DNA of 64,000 bases, taken from the NCBI RefSeq assembly GCF_024347675.1, contig NZ_AP024881.1, positions 2,108,001 through 2,172,000 on the forward strand. Direction: 5' to 3'. The notes beneath the pieces are model-generated. The model ran no database searches. It worked only from the letters and a program-made list of their open reading frames with translations, and had not been told where the DNA came from. The stretch comes from Vibrio ishigakensis. GTDB lineage: Bacteria; Pseudomonadota; Gammaproteobacteria; Enterobacterales; Vibrionaceae. Shown here in pieces: positions 47,378 through 56,753 of this stretch (its first letter is position 1; every line of letters begins with the position of its first letter). Made by a program: the position numbers and the translations under genes.

Positions 47378-47527
47378 ACTTCAGGGCGGGGCGGAATTCC
47401 CCACCGGTGGTAAAAATCAGCTCAAATGAGCGTGATTTTGAGCCCACGAGCGCTTTCGATTACTCGAAAGGTCAGCAGATCTGGTGAGAACCCAGAGCCG
47501 ACGGTTATAGTCCGGATGAAAGAAGTA
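47378..47527 (+). promoter_or_regulatory. FMN riboswitch (RFN element)
   Basis: All conserved RFN parts are visible in order: TCAGGGCGGGGCG near 47381, AATTCCCCACCGGTGGT, GAGCCCACGAGCG, a variable stem, TCAGCAGATCTGGTGAGA, CCAGAGCCGACGG, and TATAGTCCGGATGAAAG. A promoter-like TATAAAT lies about 15-25 bases before it. A hairpin CACCAGCA/TGTTGGTG (47533-47552) follows and may be the expression platform. FMN binding would shut off the downstream gene. Confidence 0.95.
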
Positions 47528-47668
47528 AATTGCACCAGCATTTATGTTGGTGTGTGTTTCGTTGTTGTAGAAAAGCTGCGTGCGCTTTTGCGTCCCACAC
47601 TCTGCCTTCGATCGCTACTCCTTTTTTAGCCCCTGTTAACGAATTGACTCACACGTCGGAGAATTATC

Positions 47669-48604
47669 GTGGCAGGAATCTTACTTGTAATGCTAGCAGC
47701 TGGCCTATGGGCGGCTGATACCCTCTTTCGCTATCCGCTCCTTGAGAGCAACAGCACCCTACAGATCGTCTTTTTCGAACACCTACTTCTGGTACTCATG
47801 CTGGGAATAGCGCAGATCTTTATTCCAAAATGGCGCTTTTCCTATATAAAAGGCACCATCTTCGCCTTTGTACTTATTGGCGTATTTGGCTCGGCCATAG
47901 GCACCCTCGCCTTTACCAAGGCGTTTAGCCTGATGAACCCGACCTTGGTGATATTGCTGCAAAAGTTGCAGCCAATTGTGGCCATCTCACTGTCGGTTAT
48001 CTTGCTCAAAGAGAAGCTACAGAGGCACTTTCTGCTGTGGTCGGCCATCAGCTTGATGGGCAGTATCGTGATGATAGCGCCAGATATCCTTGAGCTTCTG
48101 CACGAAGAGGCAGTATGGCATTACAGCCCTGAGATCATTGCGATTCTCACCGGCTACGGCTGTGCACTGCTTGCGGTTGTAGCATGGGGGGCATCTACTG
48201 TTTATGGCCGTAAGCTTACTCTCAAGGGCTATAACAGCGTGCAGATCATGTCTGGACGTTTCACCCTAGCCTTTATTGTGCTGACCCTAGCTATGCTTTA
48301 TAGCGGTGAAACCTTTAGCCTGTCGGACGGTAGCTTTAGCTCGCTATTCTATATGGTTCTGTTATCTGGTCTGTTCGGCATGTTTATCTACTATAAAGGG
48401 CTTGAGCGCATTCCTGCTCGCTACGGCACCATAGGTGAGTTGTTCTTCCCTGTATCTGCAGTAGCCATCAACTGGTATGCCTTTGATGCGACCTTGAGTG
48501 CACCGCAGATCATTGGCGCTGTTATGTTGGTAGGAGGTGCGCTAATGTTGAGTCGAGAGCCAAATCCTGAGCCTCAATCTACTCAAACGGTAAACGCACA
48601 CTAG
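47669..48604 (+). CDS. EamA/DMT-family transporter under FMN riboswitch control
   Basis: 311 residues with ten hydrophobic segments in two EamA halves. The start is GTG with GGAG eight bases before it. It is the first gene after an FMN riboswitch, so flavin availability likely controls it. DMT transporters controlled this way (RibN/ImpX types) import riboflavin, and I infer that role; sequence alone shows only the DMT family. The usual riboswitch partner ribB is not present here. The HIT gene follows 8 bases later. Confidence 0.85.
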   Translation: MAGILLVMLAAGLWAADTLFRYPLLESNSTLQIVFFEHLLLVLMLGIAQIFIPKWRFSYIKGTIFAFVLIGVFGSAIGTLAFTKAFSLMNPTLVILLQKLQPIVAISLSVILLKEKLQRHFLLWSAISLMGSIVMIAPDILELLHEEAVWHYSPEIIAILTGYGCALLAVVAWGASTVYGRKLTLKGYNSVQIMSGRFTLAFIVLTLAMLYSGETFSLSDGSFSSLFYMVLLSGLFGMFIYYKGLERIPARYGTIGELFFPVSAVAINWYAFDATLSAPQIIGAVMLVGGALMLSREPNPEPQSTQTVNAH

Positions 48605-48612
48605 GAGTCATC

Positions 48613-49041
48613 ATGCCTTTCTCACTGCATCCTCAACTGGCAAAAGATACTGACGTTTTAGGTCACTTTCCTCTATCAATCGCGCTACTGCACAAAGACT
48701 CGGCTGTGCCTTGGGTAATATTGGTGCCTCAAATAGCGGACCTTAAAGAAATCCATCATATGAGCATAGAGAATCAACAAGCCTTTATGCGTGAATCACA
48801 GGTGGTGATGGAGGCGCTAGAGTCACTGTTTAGCCCAGATAAACTCAACTTTGGCGCGCTAGGAAATATGGTACCTCAACTGCACGTGCATCATATTGCA
48901 AGATTCAAGAGCGATATAGCCTGGCCTGGACCTGTTTGGGGGAATACTCAGGGTGAAGTACGAGAAGAGAGTGCTCAAAAAGAGCTGCTGGCCCAAATAA
49001 AACAAAAGCTTGGTGAAAATCCAAGTTTCTCACCAAGCTAG
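48613..49041 (+). CDS. HIT-domain protein
   Basis: 142 residues. The histidine triad is seen as LHVHHIARF near residue 95, with the HIT strand VILVPQIADLKEIHH before it. HIT proteins hydrolyse nucleotide phosphoramidates or dinucleotides. It lies 8 bases after the DMT gene and may be in its operon, so riboswitch control may extend to it. The substrate is unknown. Confidence 0.88.
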   Translation: MPFSLHPQLAKDTDVLGHFPLSIALLHKDSAVPWVILVPQIADLKEIHHMSIENQQAFMRESQVVMEALESLFSPDKLNFGALGNMVPQLHVHHIARFKSDIAWPGPVWGNTQGEVREESAQKELLAQIKQKLGENPSFSPS

Positions 49042-49059
49042 TCATTTTTTGATTGGGGA

Positions 49060-49281
49060 TTACATCTTAACCGAGATGCCAATCCCCTTATTAAGTGCGT
49101 ATCTTACTCCAGAAAACTTACCCTTGATGGTGTCCTCGATACGCATCACCTGCCCCTTATCTATCCAGCGCTGCAACATAGCATCTACGCCATCCTCAGA
49201 CAGACCAAAGTGATTGGCCAATACCTTACGCTCTGAGGTGCCATGCTCCTCCAAATAAGCCTTTAGTTGCTGCAGTATCAT
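49060..49281 (-). CDS. feoC: Ferrous iron transport protein FeoC, cysteine-free
   Basis: 73 residues with the winged-helix FeoC fold (LKAYLEEHGTSERKVLANHFGLSEDGVDAMLQ). It has no cysteine at all, so it cannot bind the Fe-S cluster reported for enterobacterial FeoC; Vibrio FeoC proteins are known to lack those residues. It is the third gene of feoABC, 8 bases after feoB. Confidence 0.9.
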   Translation of the reverse strand: MILQQLKAYLEEHGTSERKVLANHFGLSEDGVDAMLQRWIDKGQVMRIEDTIKGKFSGVRYALNKGIGISVKM

Positions 49282-49289
49282 GATGACTC

Positions 49290-51563
49290 CTAGGCTAGAG
49301 TTTCAACTTCAACCAAGCGAGAGCGTTTCGCTTCACGCTTGAGGAGCAGATAGGTCATAAGACCAACCGCGAACACCACTGCAATCCAGATAGAACTAGT
49401 CAACGGATTCACGCTAAAGTGCGCCACTTGGTTGTACAGCACAGCACTGAAGTAACCTAGGCCCATGGTCCATACCGCAATAAAGCGAGCGTACTTAGCA
49501 CCAAACTCACGTACATAAGCACCCATAGCTGCCACACAAGGAGTATAAAGCAGGATGAACAGCAGATAAGCAAACGCTGAGTGTGCTGAGCCAAACTTAC
49601 CTTGCAGGTTCGCAAATACAGACACGTCTACCTCTTGGTCTTCGGCAACCGCTGATGTGTCATCAAGCTCACCTACTTCGATACCTAGCGGGTCACTGAA
49701 GCTAAGATCGCTCAGGTTCTCAGGTATGGACATAAATGCCTCTTCAAGGCTGCCCATTAGGTCGTATTCTGCTTCTTCTTCAGATGGCGTTGCATATAGG
49801 TTATTTAGAGTACCCACTACTGCTTCTTTAGCGAAGATACCCGTTACAATACCAACGGTTGCAGGCCAGTTGTCTTGTTCGATACCCATAGGGGCAAACA
49901 CAGGCGTAACCACTTGCGCCGCTTTAGACAGCATAGAGTTTTCGCTGTCTTGGTTGCCGAAACTGCCGTCAGTGCCAATAGAGTTAACGAAGCTTAGGAT
50001 GGTCACTACCACAACGATGGTTTTACCTGCGCCGAATACAAAGCGCTTCAGTTTCTGCCAAGTCTTGATCAATACGTTGTTAACACGTGGGATCTCATAG
50101 TCGGTCATCTCCATGATAAAGCTGTCGCTGTTACCCGGGTAGATGGTGTGCTTAAGCAATAGACCGGTGAATACTGCCGCTAGGATACCAATCAGATACA
50201 GAGCAAATACCACGTTCTGACCAGCACTTGGGAAGAAAGCCGCCGCAAATAGAGCGTATACAGGTAGGCGAGCACCACATGACATGAATGGCGCCATAGA
50301 TGCGGCTAAGCGACGTTCACGCTCTTGGTCTAGGGTACGGCTTGCCATGATAGCAGGTACGTTACAGCCAAAACCAAGGACTAGAGGAACAAATGCCTTA
50401 CCTGGTAGACCTACTTTTTGCATCACCTTATCCAGAACAAAGGCTGCACGGGACATATAGCCCGAGCCTTCAAGCAAAGTCAGGAATAGATACAGGCCTG
50501 CGATTACAGGGATAAAGGTCGCAACCGTCTGGATACCACCGCCGATACCATCAGCAAGGATGGTCACTAGCCATTCAGGCAGATTTCCGTCTAGAAGATA
50601 GTGCACCCCATCCACCAGCACAGCGCCAAATGAGATATCGAAGAAGTCGATAAAGGCACCGCCAATGTTGATGGCGAACATGAACATCAGGTACATCACG
50701 CCGAAGAAGATAGGAATACCCAACCAGCGGTTAAGGACGATAGCATCGATGCGCTCGCTGATACGGCGGGTCACACGACCCACCTGAGAGCGGTTCGCTT
50801 TGGTGATTTGATGCAAGAAGGAGTATTTCACATCCGCAACGTGCATCTCGATATCGAGATCACTGCCTCTGTGAGTTGCAGTTACTGTATCTCTTACCTC
50901 AGCAGGTGCACTGTTTAAGATAAGCTGGTCTTGCTCAAGGGCGCGGATAGCCAATGCGCGACTTGCTACTAATTCATGCTCAAAATATGGAGCAATTTGG
51001 TTAACCTTGTCTTCTAGCTCTTCACCATAATCCAGAGCAAGAGGTTCAACCTCGATACCTTGCGCCAGCATCTTATGTAGATCAGCCTTAAGCATGTCTA
51101 CTTCGTGTTGCTTGGTCGCGCTTACAGAAAGAACCGGACAGCCTAGAGCCTTAGACAGGCCTTTTAGATTAATTTGATGATTATCTTTAGCCAGTGCATC
51201 CATCTTATTTAGGATCACCACCATAGGGCGGCCAAGTTCACGCAACTGTAGGGTTACATATAGGCTGCGCTCAAGACAGGTTGCATCGATAACATTGATA
51301 ATTAGGTCAGCTGGTGTGGATAGCACCGAACGAGAAGCGATGGTCTCATCTAGGCTGTTGGCGTCATTGCCACTGTCTAGTGCATAGATACCTGGAAGGT
51401 CGGTCAGAGCAAAGCTCTCACCCGCTAGACTGTAAGTACCCGTTTTCTTTTCAACAGTAACACCCGCCCAGTTACCCACCTTTTGGTTCGCTCCAGTGAA
51501 GGCATTGAAAAGCGTGGTCTTACCGCTGTTTGGGTTACCTACGGTTAGAATTGAATAGTCCAT
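49290..51563 (-). CDS. feoB: Ferrous iron transporter FeoB
   Basis: 757 residues. The N-terminal G domain has G1 GNPNSGKTT, G3 DLPG, G4 NKMD; the helical switch region follows, and then the membrane part with two Gate motifs (GCNVPAIMASRTL and TPCVAAMGAYVREFG). It imports ferrous iron through the inner membrane. Its first base overlaps the last base of feoA. Confidence 0.97.
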   Translation of the reverse strand: MDYSILTVGNPNSGKTTLFNAFTGANQKVGNWAGVTVEKKTGTYSLAGESFALTDLPGIYALDSGNDANSLDETIASRSVLSTPADLIINVIDATCLERSLYVTLQLRELGRPMVVILNKMDALAKDNHQINLKGLSKALGCPVLSVSATKQHEVDMLKADLHKMLAQGIEVEPLALDYGEELEDKVNQIAPYFEHELVASRALAIRALEQDQLILNSAPAEVRDTVTATHRGSDLDIEMHVADVKYSFLHQITKANRSQVGRVTRRISERIDAIVLNRWLGIPIFFGVMYLMFMFAINIGGAFIDFFDISFGAVLVDGVHYLLDGNLPEWLVTILADGIGGGIQTVATFIPVIAGLYLFLTLLEGSGYMSRAAFVLDKVMQKVGLPGKAFVPLVLGFGCNVPAIMASRTLDQERERRLAASMAPFMSCGARLPVYALFAAAFFPSAGQNVVFALYLIGILAAVFTGLLLKHTIYPGNSDSFIMEMTDYEIPRVNNVLIKTWQKLKRFVFGAGKTIVVVVTILSFVNSIGTDGSFGNQDSENSMLSKAAQVVTPVFAPMGIEQDNWPATVGIVTGIFAKEAVVGTLNNLYATPSEEEAEYDLMGSLEEAFMSIPENLSDLSFSDPLGIEVGELDDTSAVAEDQEVDVSVFANLQGKFGSAHSAFAYLLFILLYTPCVAAMGAYVREFGAKYARFIAVWTMGLGYFSAVLYNQVAHFSVNPLTSSIWIAVVFAVGLMTYLLLKREAKRSRLVEVETLA

Positions 51564-51790
51564 TAGGCTACCTCTACATCAATTTGGCTTGCGGTAGATT
51601 TACGCAAAGCAACGCTTACATCGCGAACACGTACTTGAAGAGGGTCACCAAATGGTGCAACGCGCACAAGTGTAATAGAGGTGTTAGGTAGTAACCCCAT
51701 TACCATCAGCTTCTTTCGAGTCTGACTATCAAGCTGTTGCATAGATACAATCGTTGCGTCTTGCCCTAACGCTAAATCTGCCAATTTCAT
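51563..51790 (-). CDS. feoA: Ferrous iron transport protein FeoA
   Basis: 75 residues with the SH3-like FeoA fold (MKLADLALGQDATIVSM, then MGLLPNTSITLVRVAPFGDPLQVRV). It is a small cytosolic partner of FeoB. It is the first gene of the operon and is directly preceded by a Fur box. Confidence 0.95.
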   Translation of the reverse strand: MKLADLALGQDATIVSMQQLDSQTRKKLMVMGLLPNTSITLVRVAPFGDPLQVRVRDVSVALRKSTASQIDVEVA

Positions 51791-51796
51791 AATCTA

Positions 51797-51815
51797 AATG
51801 CCAATTATTATCATT
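51797..51815. promoter_or_regulatory. Fur box of feoABC
   Basis: AATGCCAATTATTATCATT matches the 19-base Fur consensus at 16 of 18 defined positions. It lies 7-25 bases before the feoA start, so bound Fur would cover the start or transcription start region and repress with iron. Confidence 0.8.
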
Positions 51816-51861
51816 TAAAAAATTGTAACTGAGTTTAACGCAGCAAAACCTCGATTAGGAC

Positions 51862-51891
51862 AAAAAAAGCATCCTTAACAGGATGCTTTTC
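51862..51891 (-). terminator. Intrinsic terminator of znuA
   Basis: AAAAGCATCCT and AGGATGCTTTT arms around TAAC; the minus strand ends in TTTTTTTG. Confidence 0.9.
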
Positions 51892-51918
51892 TGAAAACTT
51901 ATATTTCAAATTCGAAAT

Positions 51919-52791
51919 TTATGAGAGGCAAGAAGTAAATGAACTACTCATCTGACGCAGGAAGTCAAAGTAAGCACCTGGCTTAACCTCGATATCGGAT
52001 GCTAATGGATCTAGCTGACCTTGATTTACACCCGTGCCACGCGTTACCGTCTCGATGACCGCTGGCTTGAACTGTGGTTCACTGAATACGCACTGAACGT
52101 CACCCTCTTTTAGGCGCGTTTTAATCTGAATAAGTGTCTTCGCACCAGGCTTACGTTCTGGACTTACAGTAAAAGCACCAAGGTGGTTTAGCTCGTAATA
52201 GTCTTCGAAGTAGCCATAGGCCTCATGAAAAACGAAGTAGCCCTTATCTTTTACTGGCTTTAGTTCAGCATCAATCTCAAGGCTAGTTTTTTGTAAGTTC
52301 GCCAGAAACTCTTTCAGATTATCCTGATATTGAGCAGAATTTTCTGGGTCTATTGCTTGAAGCTTTTCCGCAACCGCTTTTGCCACTGAGCCAGCTTGTT
52401 TTGGACCAAGCCAGAAGTGAGGGTCATAACTGCCGTGATGATGATGGTGATCATCATGGTGACCTTCATCAAAAGCGCGAAGATCTACGTTAGATAGCTC
52501 ACTTACTGTAAGCACATTTTTTTGCTCTTCAGTCAAAGAGGTCATAAAACGCTCTAAGTCAGGGCCATACCAAACAATAAGGTCAGCAGAACGGATTTTC
52601 TTTACATCAGATGGTTTTAAAGAATAGTCGTGAGGAGACATATTCGAGTCTACTAACGCATGAGACTCTGCTGTGTCTTTGGTGATCTCTTGAGTAATGA
52701 GCTGAATAGGCTTGATGCTGCTGAGTACTTCAACCGCGTGGGCATTCGCCACAAAGCCAAAACAGGCCAGTGATAATATAAGGCGCTTCAT
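51919..52791 (-). CDS. znuA: Zinc ABC transporter substrate-binding protein ZnuA
   Basis: 290 residues. A signal peptide ends at about residue 19 (ANAHA). Zinc ligands are expected at His in SPHDYSLKPSD, His in FHEAYGYFED, and Glu/Asp near the C-terminus; a His-rich flexible loop (HHDDHHHHH) lies at about 115-125. Periplasmic zinc capture for ZnuB. Divergent from znuCB with a Zur-type box in between. Confidence 0.95.
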   Translation of the reverse strand: MKRLILSLACFGFVANAHAVEVLSSIKPIQLITQEITKDTAESHALVDSNMSPHDYSLKPSDVKKIRSADLIVWYGPDLERFMTSLTEEQKNVLTVSELSNVDLRAFDEGHHDDHHHHHGSYDPHFWLGPKQAGSVAKAVAEKLQAIDPENSAQYQDNLKEFLANLQKTSLEIDAELKPVKDKGYFVFHEAYGYFEDYYELNHLGAFTVSPERKPGAKTLIQIKTRLKEGDVQCVFSEPQFKPAVIETVTRGTGVNQGQLDPLASDIEVKPGAYFDFLRQMSSSFTSCLS

Positions 52792-52829
52792 CTAAGGTTG
52801 CTTCCTTGCTATGGAGTTAAACTATTGCA

Positions 52830-52848
52830 AATGTTACTTTATAACATA
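52830..52848. promoter_or_regulatory. Zur-type box between znuA and znuC
   Basis: AATGTTACTTTATAACATA is a dyad close to the gammaproteobacterial Zur site (three differences). It lies 39-57 bases upstream of znuA and about 80-100 upstream of znuC, so it can repress both in zinc excess. Confidence 0.75.
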
Positions 52849-52929
52849 GTGTAAGTGCAAACCTTTCTCATTTGCAGATTTGCAATATAATACAAGCGTC
52901 AAATCATCAGGATATACAATAATTTACCT

Positions 52930-53721
52930 ATGACTCAACTCGTCGAGCTCAATCAGATCACGGTCCAGTTTGACCAAAGAAAGGTGCTAGATAATATCAG
53001 TTTTAGCATCAATAGGTCTGAGATAACCACACTAATCGGTCCTAACGGCGCTGGTAAATCTACCTTGGTAAAGGTGCTACTTGGTCTGCAGACCAAATAC
53101 AGTGGCACAATTACTCGAAACAAAAAACTGCGCGTCGGCTATGTACCGCAAAAACTCCACCTTAACGAGACTCTGCCTCTGCGTGTAGACAAGTTTTTAC
53201 AACTGGCGGGCAAATATAGCCAACAGGAGCGAATGGATGCCCTGAATCTGGTTGGCGCTAGCCATCTTTTGAAATCAAATGTGCATAGTCTCTCGGGTGG
53301 CGAAAATCAAAGGGTACTTCTGGCTAGAGCACTACTTGGCAGACCTGAGCTGTTGGTTCTGGATGAGCCAGCACAAGGTGTAGACGTTCAAGGGCAGATA
53401 GACCTCTACAACCTTATTGATACCCTAAGGCACAGGTTTAGCTGCGCCATATTTATGGTCTCCCATGACCTGCATCTGGTGATGGCGAAAACCGATAAGG
53501 TGGTGTGTATTAACCACCACATCTGCTGTTCAGGCACACCATCAGCGATTTCTACTCACCCTAGCTATATAGAGCTGTTTGGCTCGGCTAATGTGGAGCA
53601 ATCCACCTTTGCGCTATATCAGCATCAACACCTGCATCACCATCACGACCTCTCTGGAGAAGCGGTAGAGGGCGACGCACACGACTGCCACAACCACACC
53701 CATGGACATAAACATGATTGA
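52930..53721 (+). CDS. znuC: Zinc ABC transporter ATPase ZnuC
   Basis: 263 residues. Walker A GPNGAGKST near residue 38, signature LSGGENQRV, Walker B LLVLDEPAQG, and the switch His in MVSHD. The last 35 residues carry about 13 histidines (HQHLHHHHD...HKHD), which may sense or buffer zinc. The gene overlaps znuB by 8 bases. A TATAAT lies about 35-40 bases before the ATG. Confidence 0.95.
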   Translation: MTQLVELNQITVQFDQRKVLDNISFSINRSEITTLIGPNGAGKSTLVKVLLGLQTKYSGTITRNKKLRVGYVPQKLHLNETLPLRVDKFLQLAGKYSQQERMDALNLVGASHLLKSNVHSLSGGENQRVLLARALLGRPELLVLDEPAQGVDVQGQIDLYNLIDTLRHRFSCAIFMVSHDLHLVMAKTDKVVCINHHICCSGTPSAISTHPSYIELFGSANVEQSTFALYQHQHLHHHHDLSGEAVEGDAHDCHNHTHGHKHD

Positions 53722-54493
53722 GTTTCTGCTTCCCTCTATTCTTGCCGGTATCGGCATCGCACTCGTAGCAGGGCCATTAGGTTCATTTGTGGTGTGGCGC
53801 AGAATGGCCTACTTTGGCGACACCCTAGCCCACGCCTCTCTAATGGGTCTGGCGCTCGGTTTTCTACTTAATATCAACCTGTATCTAGCACTAGTTGTGG
53901 TCTGTTTAGGTCTGGCGGTTGTGCTAGTGACCATGCAAAAACAGCAGCTAGTGGCGACCGATACTCTGCTCGGGATCTTGGCGCACAGTGCCCTGTCCCT
54001 AGGTCTGATTGCAGTTAGCTTCTTGGACAATGTGCGAGTAGATTTGATGGGTTACCTGTTTGGTGATCTGCTCTCAGTATCTAACCAAGATGTTGCCTTT
54101 ATCTATATAGGGGTCGGCGCCATTATGGTGATGCTGGTTGCGTTTTGGCGTCCGCTTCTGTCGAGCACAGTAAACGAAGAATTGGCTGCCGTTGAGGGGG
54201 TTAACATCGACTTTATGCGCCTTATTCTGATGCTAATGATAGGCTTAGTGATTGCCGTGGGCATGAAGTTTGTTGGGGCTCTGATCATCACTTCTATGCT
54301 GATCATCCCTGCCGCTACCGCTCGTCGCTTTGCCACCAGCCCAGAGCAGATGGCGATGTTGGCTTCAATGATAGGTATAGCCTGCGTATTTGGTGGGCTG
54401 AGTATGTCCTGGTTTTATGATACGCCAGCGGGGCCATCGGTGGTGGTGAGTGCAACGTTCTGCTTTGTGCTGGCGCAGTTAAAGAGAGTTTAG
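53714..54493 (+). CDS. znuB: Zinc ABC transporter permease ZnuB
   Basis: 259 residues. The ATG at 53714 gives the MIEFLLPS start that matches E. coli ZnuB; the in-frame ATG four codons upstream is the alternative. About eight membrane segments and the conserved GPLGSFVVWRRMAYFGDTLA and VGALIITSMLIIPAATARR blocks are seen. It forms the zinc channel with ZnuA and ZnuC. Confidence 0.95.
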   Translation: MIEFLLPSILAGIGIALVAGPLGSFVVWRRMAYFGDTLAHASLMGLALGFLLNINLYLALVVVCLGLAVVLVTMQKQQLVATDTLLGILAHSALSLGLIAVSFLDNVRVDLMGYLFGDLLSVSNQDVAFIYIGVGAIMVMLVAFWRPLLSSTVNEELAAVEGVNIDFMRLILMLMIGLVIAVGMKFVGALIITSMLIIPAATARRFATSPEQMAMLASMIGIACVFGGLSMSWFYDTPAGPSVVVSATFCFVLAQLKRV

Positions 54494-54505
54494 TTGTTGG
54501 GGAGG

Positions 54506-54532
54506 TACCGGATATGCTTTCGCATTCCGGTA
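54506..54532. repeat. Imperfect palindromic unit downstream of znuB
   Basis: TACCGGATATGC and GCATTCCGGTA pair around TTTC with one bulged base. No T-run follows directly, though TTTTTATCC is 10 bases on. It resembles short palindromic units that recur between genes in Vibrio genomes; it may act in znuB mRNA 3' end formation. Confidence 0.45.
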
Positions 54533-54563
54533 TGACAGGGATTTTTATCCTTTCCCAGAAACG

Positions 54564-54592
54564 AAATATCCCGGCATTAGCCGGGATATTGT
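54564..54592 (-). terminator. Intrinsic terminator of sucCD
   Basis: AATATCCCGGC and GCCGGGATATT arms around ATTA; the minus strand continues TCGTTTC, a short T-rich tail. It lies 26 bases after sucD. Confidence 0.75.
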
Positions 54593-54615
54593 TTTATGGT
54601 CTGGATTGGTATTGA

Positions 54616-55488
54616 TTACCAGCCAGTGATCTCGCGAAGACCTTTACCGATATCTGCTAGAGACTTAACTGTCTTAACGCCAGCCGCTTCTAGAGCTTGG
54701 AATTTGTCTTCTGCAGTACCTTTACCACCAGAGATGATAGCGCCTGCGTGACCCATACGTTTGCCTGGAGGAGCCGTAACACCTGCGATGTAAGAAACAA
54801 CTGGCTTAGTCACATTCTCTTTGATGAATGCTGCTGCTTCTTCTTCCGCTGTGCCGCCGATCTCACCGATCATCACGATAGCTTCAGTTTCTGGGTCTTC
54901 TTGGAACAGTTTTAGGATGTCGATGAAGTTTGAACCTGGGATAGGGTCACCACCGATACCAACACAAGATGACTGACCAAAGCCTTCATCTGTAGTCTGC
55001 TTAACTGCTTCGTAAGTAAGAGTACCAGAGCGGGAAACGATGCCTACCTTCCCCTTCTTATGGATATGACCAGGCATGATACCGATCTTACACTCGTCAG
55101 GAGTGATAACACCTGGGCAGTTTGGACCGATCATGCGAACGCCAGTCTCTTCTAGCTTCACCTTAACGTCGATCATGTCTGTTGTAGGGATACCCTCGGT
55201 GATAGTCACGATAAGCTCGATGCCTGCATCGATAGCTTCAAGGATAGCGTCCTTACAGAACGGAGCTGGTACGTAGATTACTGTCGCAGTTGCGCCTGTT
55301 GTCTCTACTGCTTCACGCACTGTGTTAAACACAGGTAGACCAAGGTGAGTTTGACCACCCTTACCTGGTGAAACGCCGCCAACCATCTGGGTACCGTATG
55401 CGATTGCTTGCTCAGAGTGGAAGGTACCTTGACCACCAGTGAAGCCCTGGCAGATTACTTTAGTGTCTTTATTAATTAGTACAGACAT
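54616..55488 (-). CDS. sucD: Succinyl-CoA ligase, alpha subunit
   Basis: 290 residues. The CoA-binding N-terminal domain begins [24 protein letters not shown]; the active His is in the [17 protein letters not shown] segment. With SucC it makes ATP or GTP from succinyl-CoA. Its ATG overlaps the sucC stop by one base. Confidence 0.97.
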   Translation of the reverse strand: MSVLINKDTKVICQGFTGGQGTFHSEQAIAYGTQMVGGVSPGKGGQTHLGLPVFNTVREAVETTGATATVIYVPAPFCKDAILEAIDAGIELIVTITEGIPTTDMIDVKVKLEETGVRMIGPNCPGVITPDECKIGIMPGHIHKKGKVGIVSRSGTLTYEAVKQTTDEGFGQSSCVGIGGDPIPGSNFIDILKLFQEDPETEAIVMIGEIGGTAEEEAAAFIKENVTKPVVSYIAGVTAPPGKRMGHAGAIISGGKGTAEDKFQALEAAGVKTVKSLADIGKGLREITGW

Positions 55489-56654
55489 TATTTCGCCTCC
55501 GCAGCAGCAACAACTTTCTGAGCTGCGTCTGTTAGTGACTCAGCAGCAATGATATCAACGTCAGAGTTCGCCAGAACCTCACGGCCTAGGTCTGCGTTTG
55601 TACCTTCTAGGCGAACCACCACAGGTACAGTTACACCTACTTCTTTCACTGCACCGATGATGCCTTCGGCAATCATGTCACAACGAACGATACCACCAAA
55701 GATGTTAACCAGAACCGCTTTAACATTGTCGTCAGAAAGGATGATCTTAAACGCTTCTGCTACACGCTCTTTAGTCGCGCCGCCACCTACATCTAGGAAG
55801 TTCGCTGGCTTACCACCGTGCAGGTTAACGATGTCCATGGTGCCCATTGCTAGGCCGGCACCGTTTACCATGCAGCCTACGTTACCGTCTAGAGCAACAT
55901 AGTTCAGCTCCCACTGAGCCGCGTGTGCTTCACGCTCATCTTCTTGCGAAGGATCGTGCATTTCACGAAGCTTAGGCTGACGATAAAGTGCGTTTGAATC
56001 TATGTTGATCTTACCGTCTAGGCACAGCAGGTTACCTTCACCTGTGATTACTAGTGGGTTGATCTCAAGTAGTGCTAGGTCGTACTGAGCAAACATCTCG
56101 CCAAGACCCATAAAGATCTTCACGAACTGCTTGATTTGGTCTCCTTCAAGACCAAGCTTGAATGCAAGCTCACGGCCTTGGTAAGACTGAGGACCTACTA
56201 GCGGGTCGATAGCAGCTTTATGGATCAGCTCAGGTGTCTCTTCAGCCACCTTCTCGATCTCAACGCCACCTTCAGTAGAAGCCATGAAAACGATCTTACG
56301 GCTAGCACGGTCAACAACCGCACCTAGGTATAGCTCGTTAGCAATGTTTGATGCTTCTTCAACCAAGATCTTGGTTACAGGCTGGCCGTTTGCGTCTGTT
56401 TGATAAGTTACTAGGTTTTTACCTAGCCACTTTTGAGCAAACTCTTTTACGCCATCTTTAGTGTCGTGCAGTTCAACGCCGCCCGCTTTACCACGGCCAC
56501 CTGCGTGAACCTGACACTTAACTACTTTTTTAGCTGTGCTGATACGACCAGCAGCTTCAAAGGCTTCCTGCGGAGTGTCACAGGCATAACCCTCTGGCAC
56601 TGGCAGTCCGAATTCTGCGAATAACTGCTTCGCTTGGTATTCATGCAAATTCAT
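55488..56654 (-). CDS. sucC: Succinyl-CoA ligase, beta subunit
   Basis: 388 residues. An ATP-grasp domain ([18 protein letters not shown]) and the C-terminal ligase domain with FLDVGGGA and [13 protein letters not shown] are present. It binds nucleotide and succinate. It is separated from sucB by 147 bases that hold two hairpins, so sucCD may also be transcribed or adjusted separately. Confidence 0.97.
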   Translation of the reverse strand: MNLHEYQAKQLFAEFGLPVPEGYACDTPQEAFEAAGRISTAKKVVKCQVHAGGRGKAGGVELHDTKDGVKEFAQKWLGKNLVTYQTDANGQPVTKILVEEASNIANELYLGAVVDRASRKIVFMASTEGGVEIEKVAEETPELIHKAAIDPLVGPQSYQGRELAFKLGLEGDQIKQFVKIFMGLGEMFAQYDLALLEINPLVITGEGNLLCLDGKINIDSNALYRQPKLREMHDPSQEDEREAHAAQWELNYVALDGNVGCMVNGAGLAMGTMDIVNLHGGKPANFLDVGGGATKERVAEAFKIILSDDNVKAVLVNIFGGIVRCDMIAEGIIGAVKEVGVTVPVVVRLEGTNADLGREVLANSDVDIIAAESLTDAAQKVVAAAEAK

Positions 56655-56753
56655 TGATTTCTTCCATTTATGTTCTGAATCGGGAAACCCAATTTCAGAT
56701 TATCCTCGCGTTAAAGGAGGTACTTTAACTGGTGTAGGGTACTCTTGAGCTTG

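Noticed and set aside
47530..47718. Small open frame between the FMN riboswitch and the DMT gene, as a leader peptide or ribB remnant
   Set aside because: The translation is cysteine-rich noise in a shadow frame and shows none of the RibB motifs.
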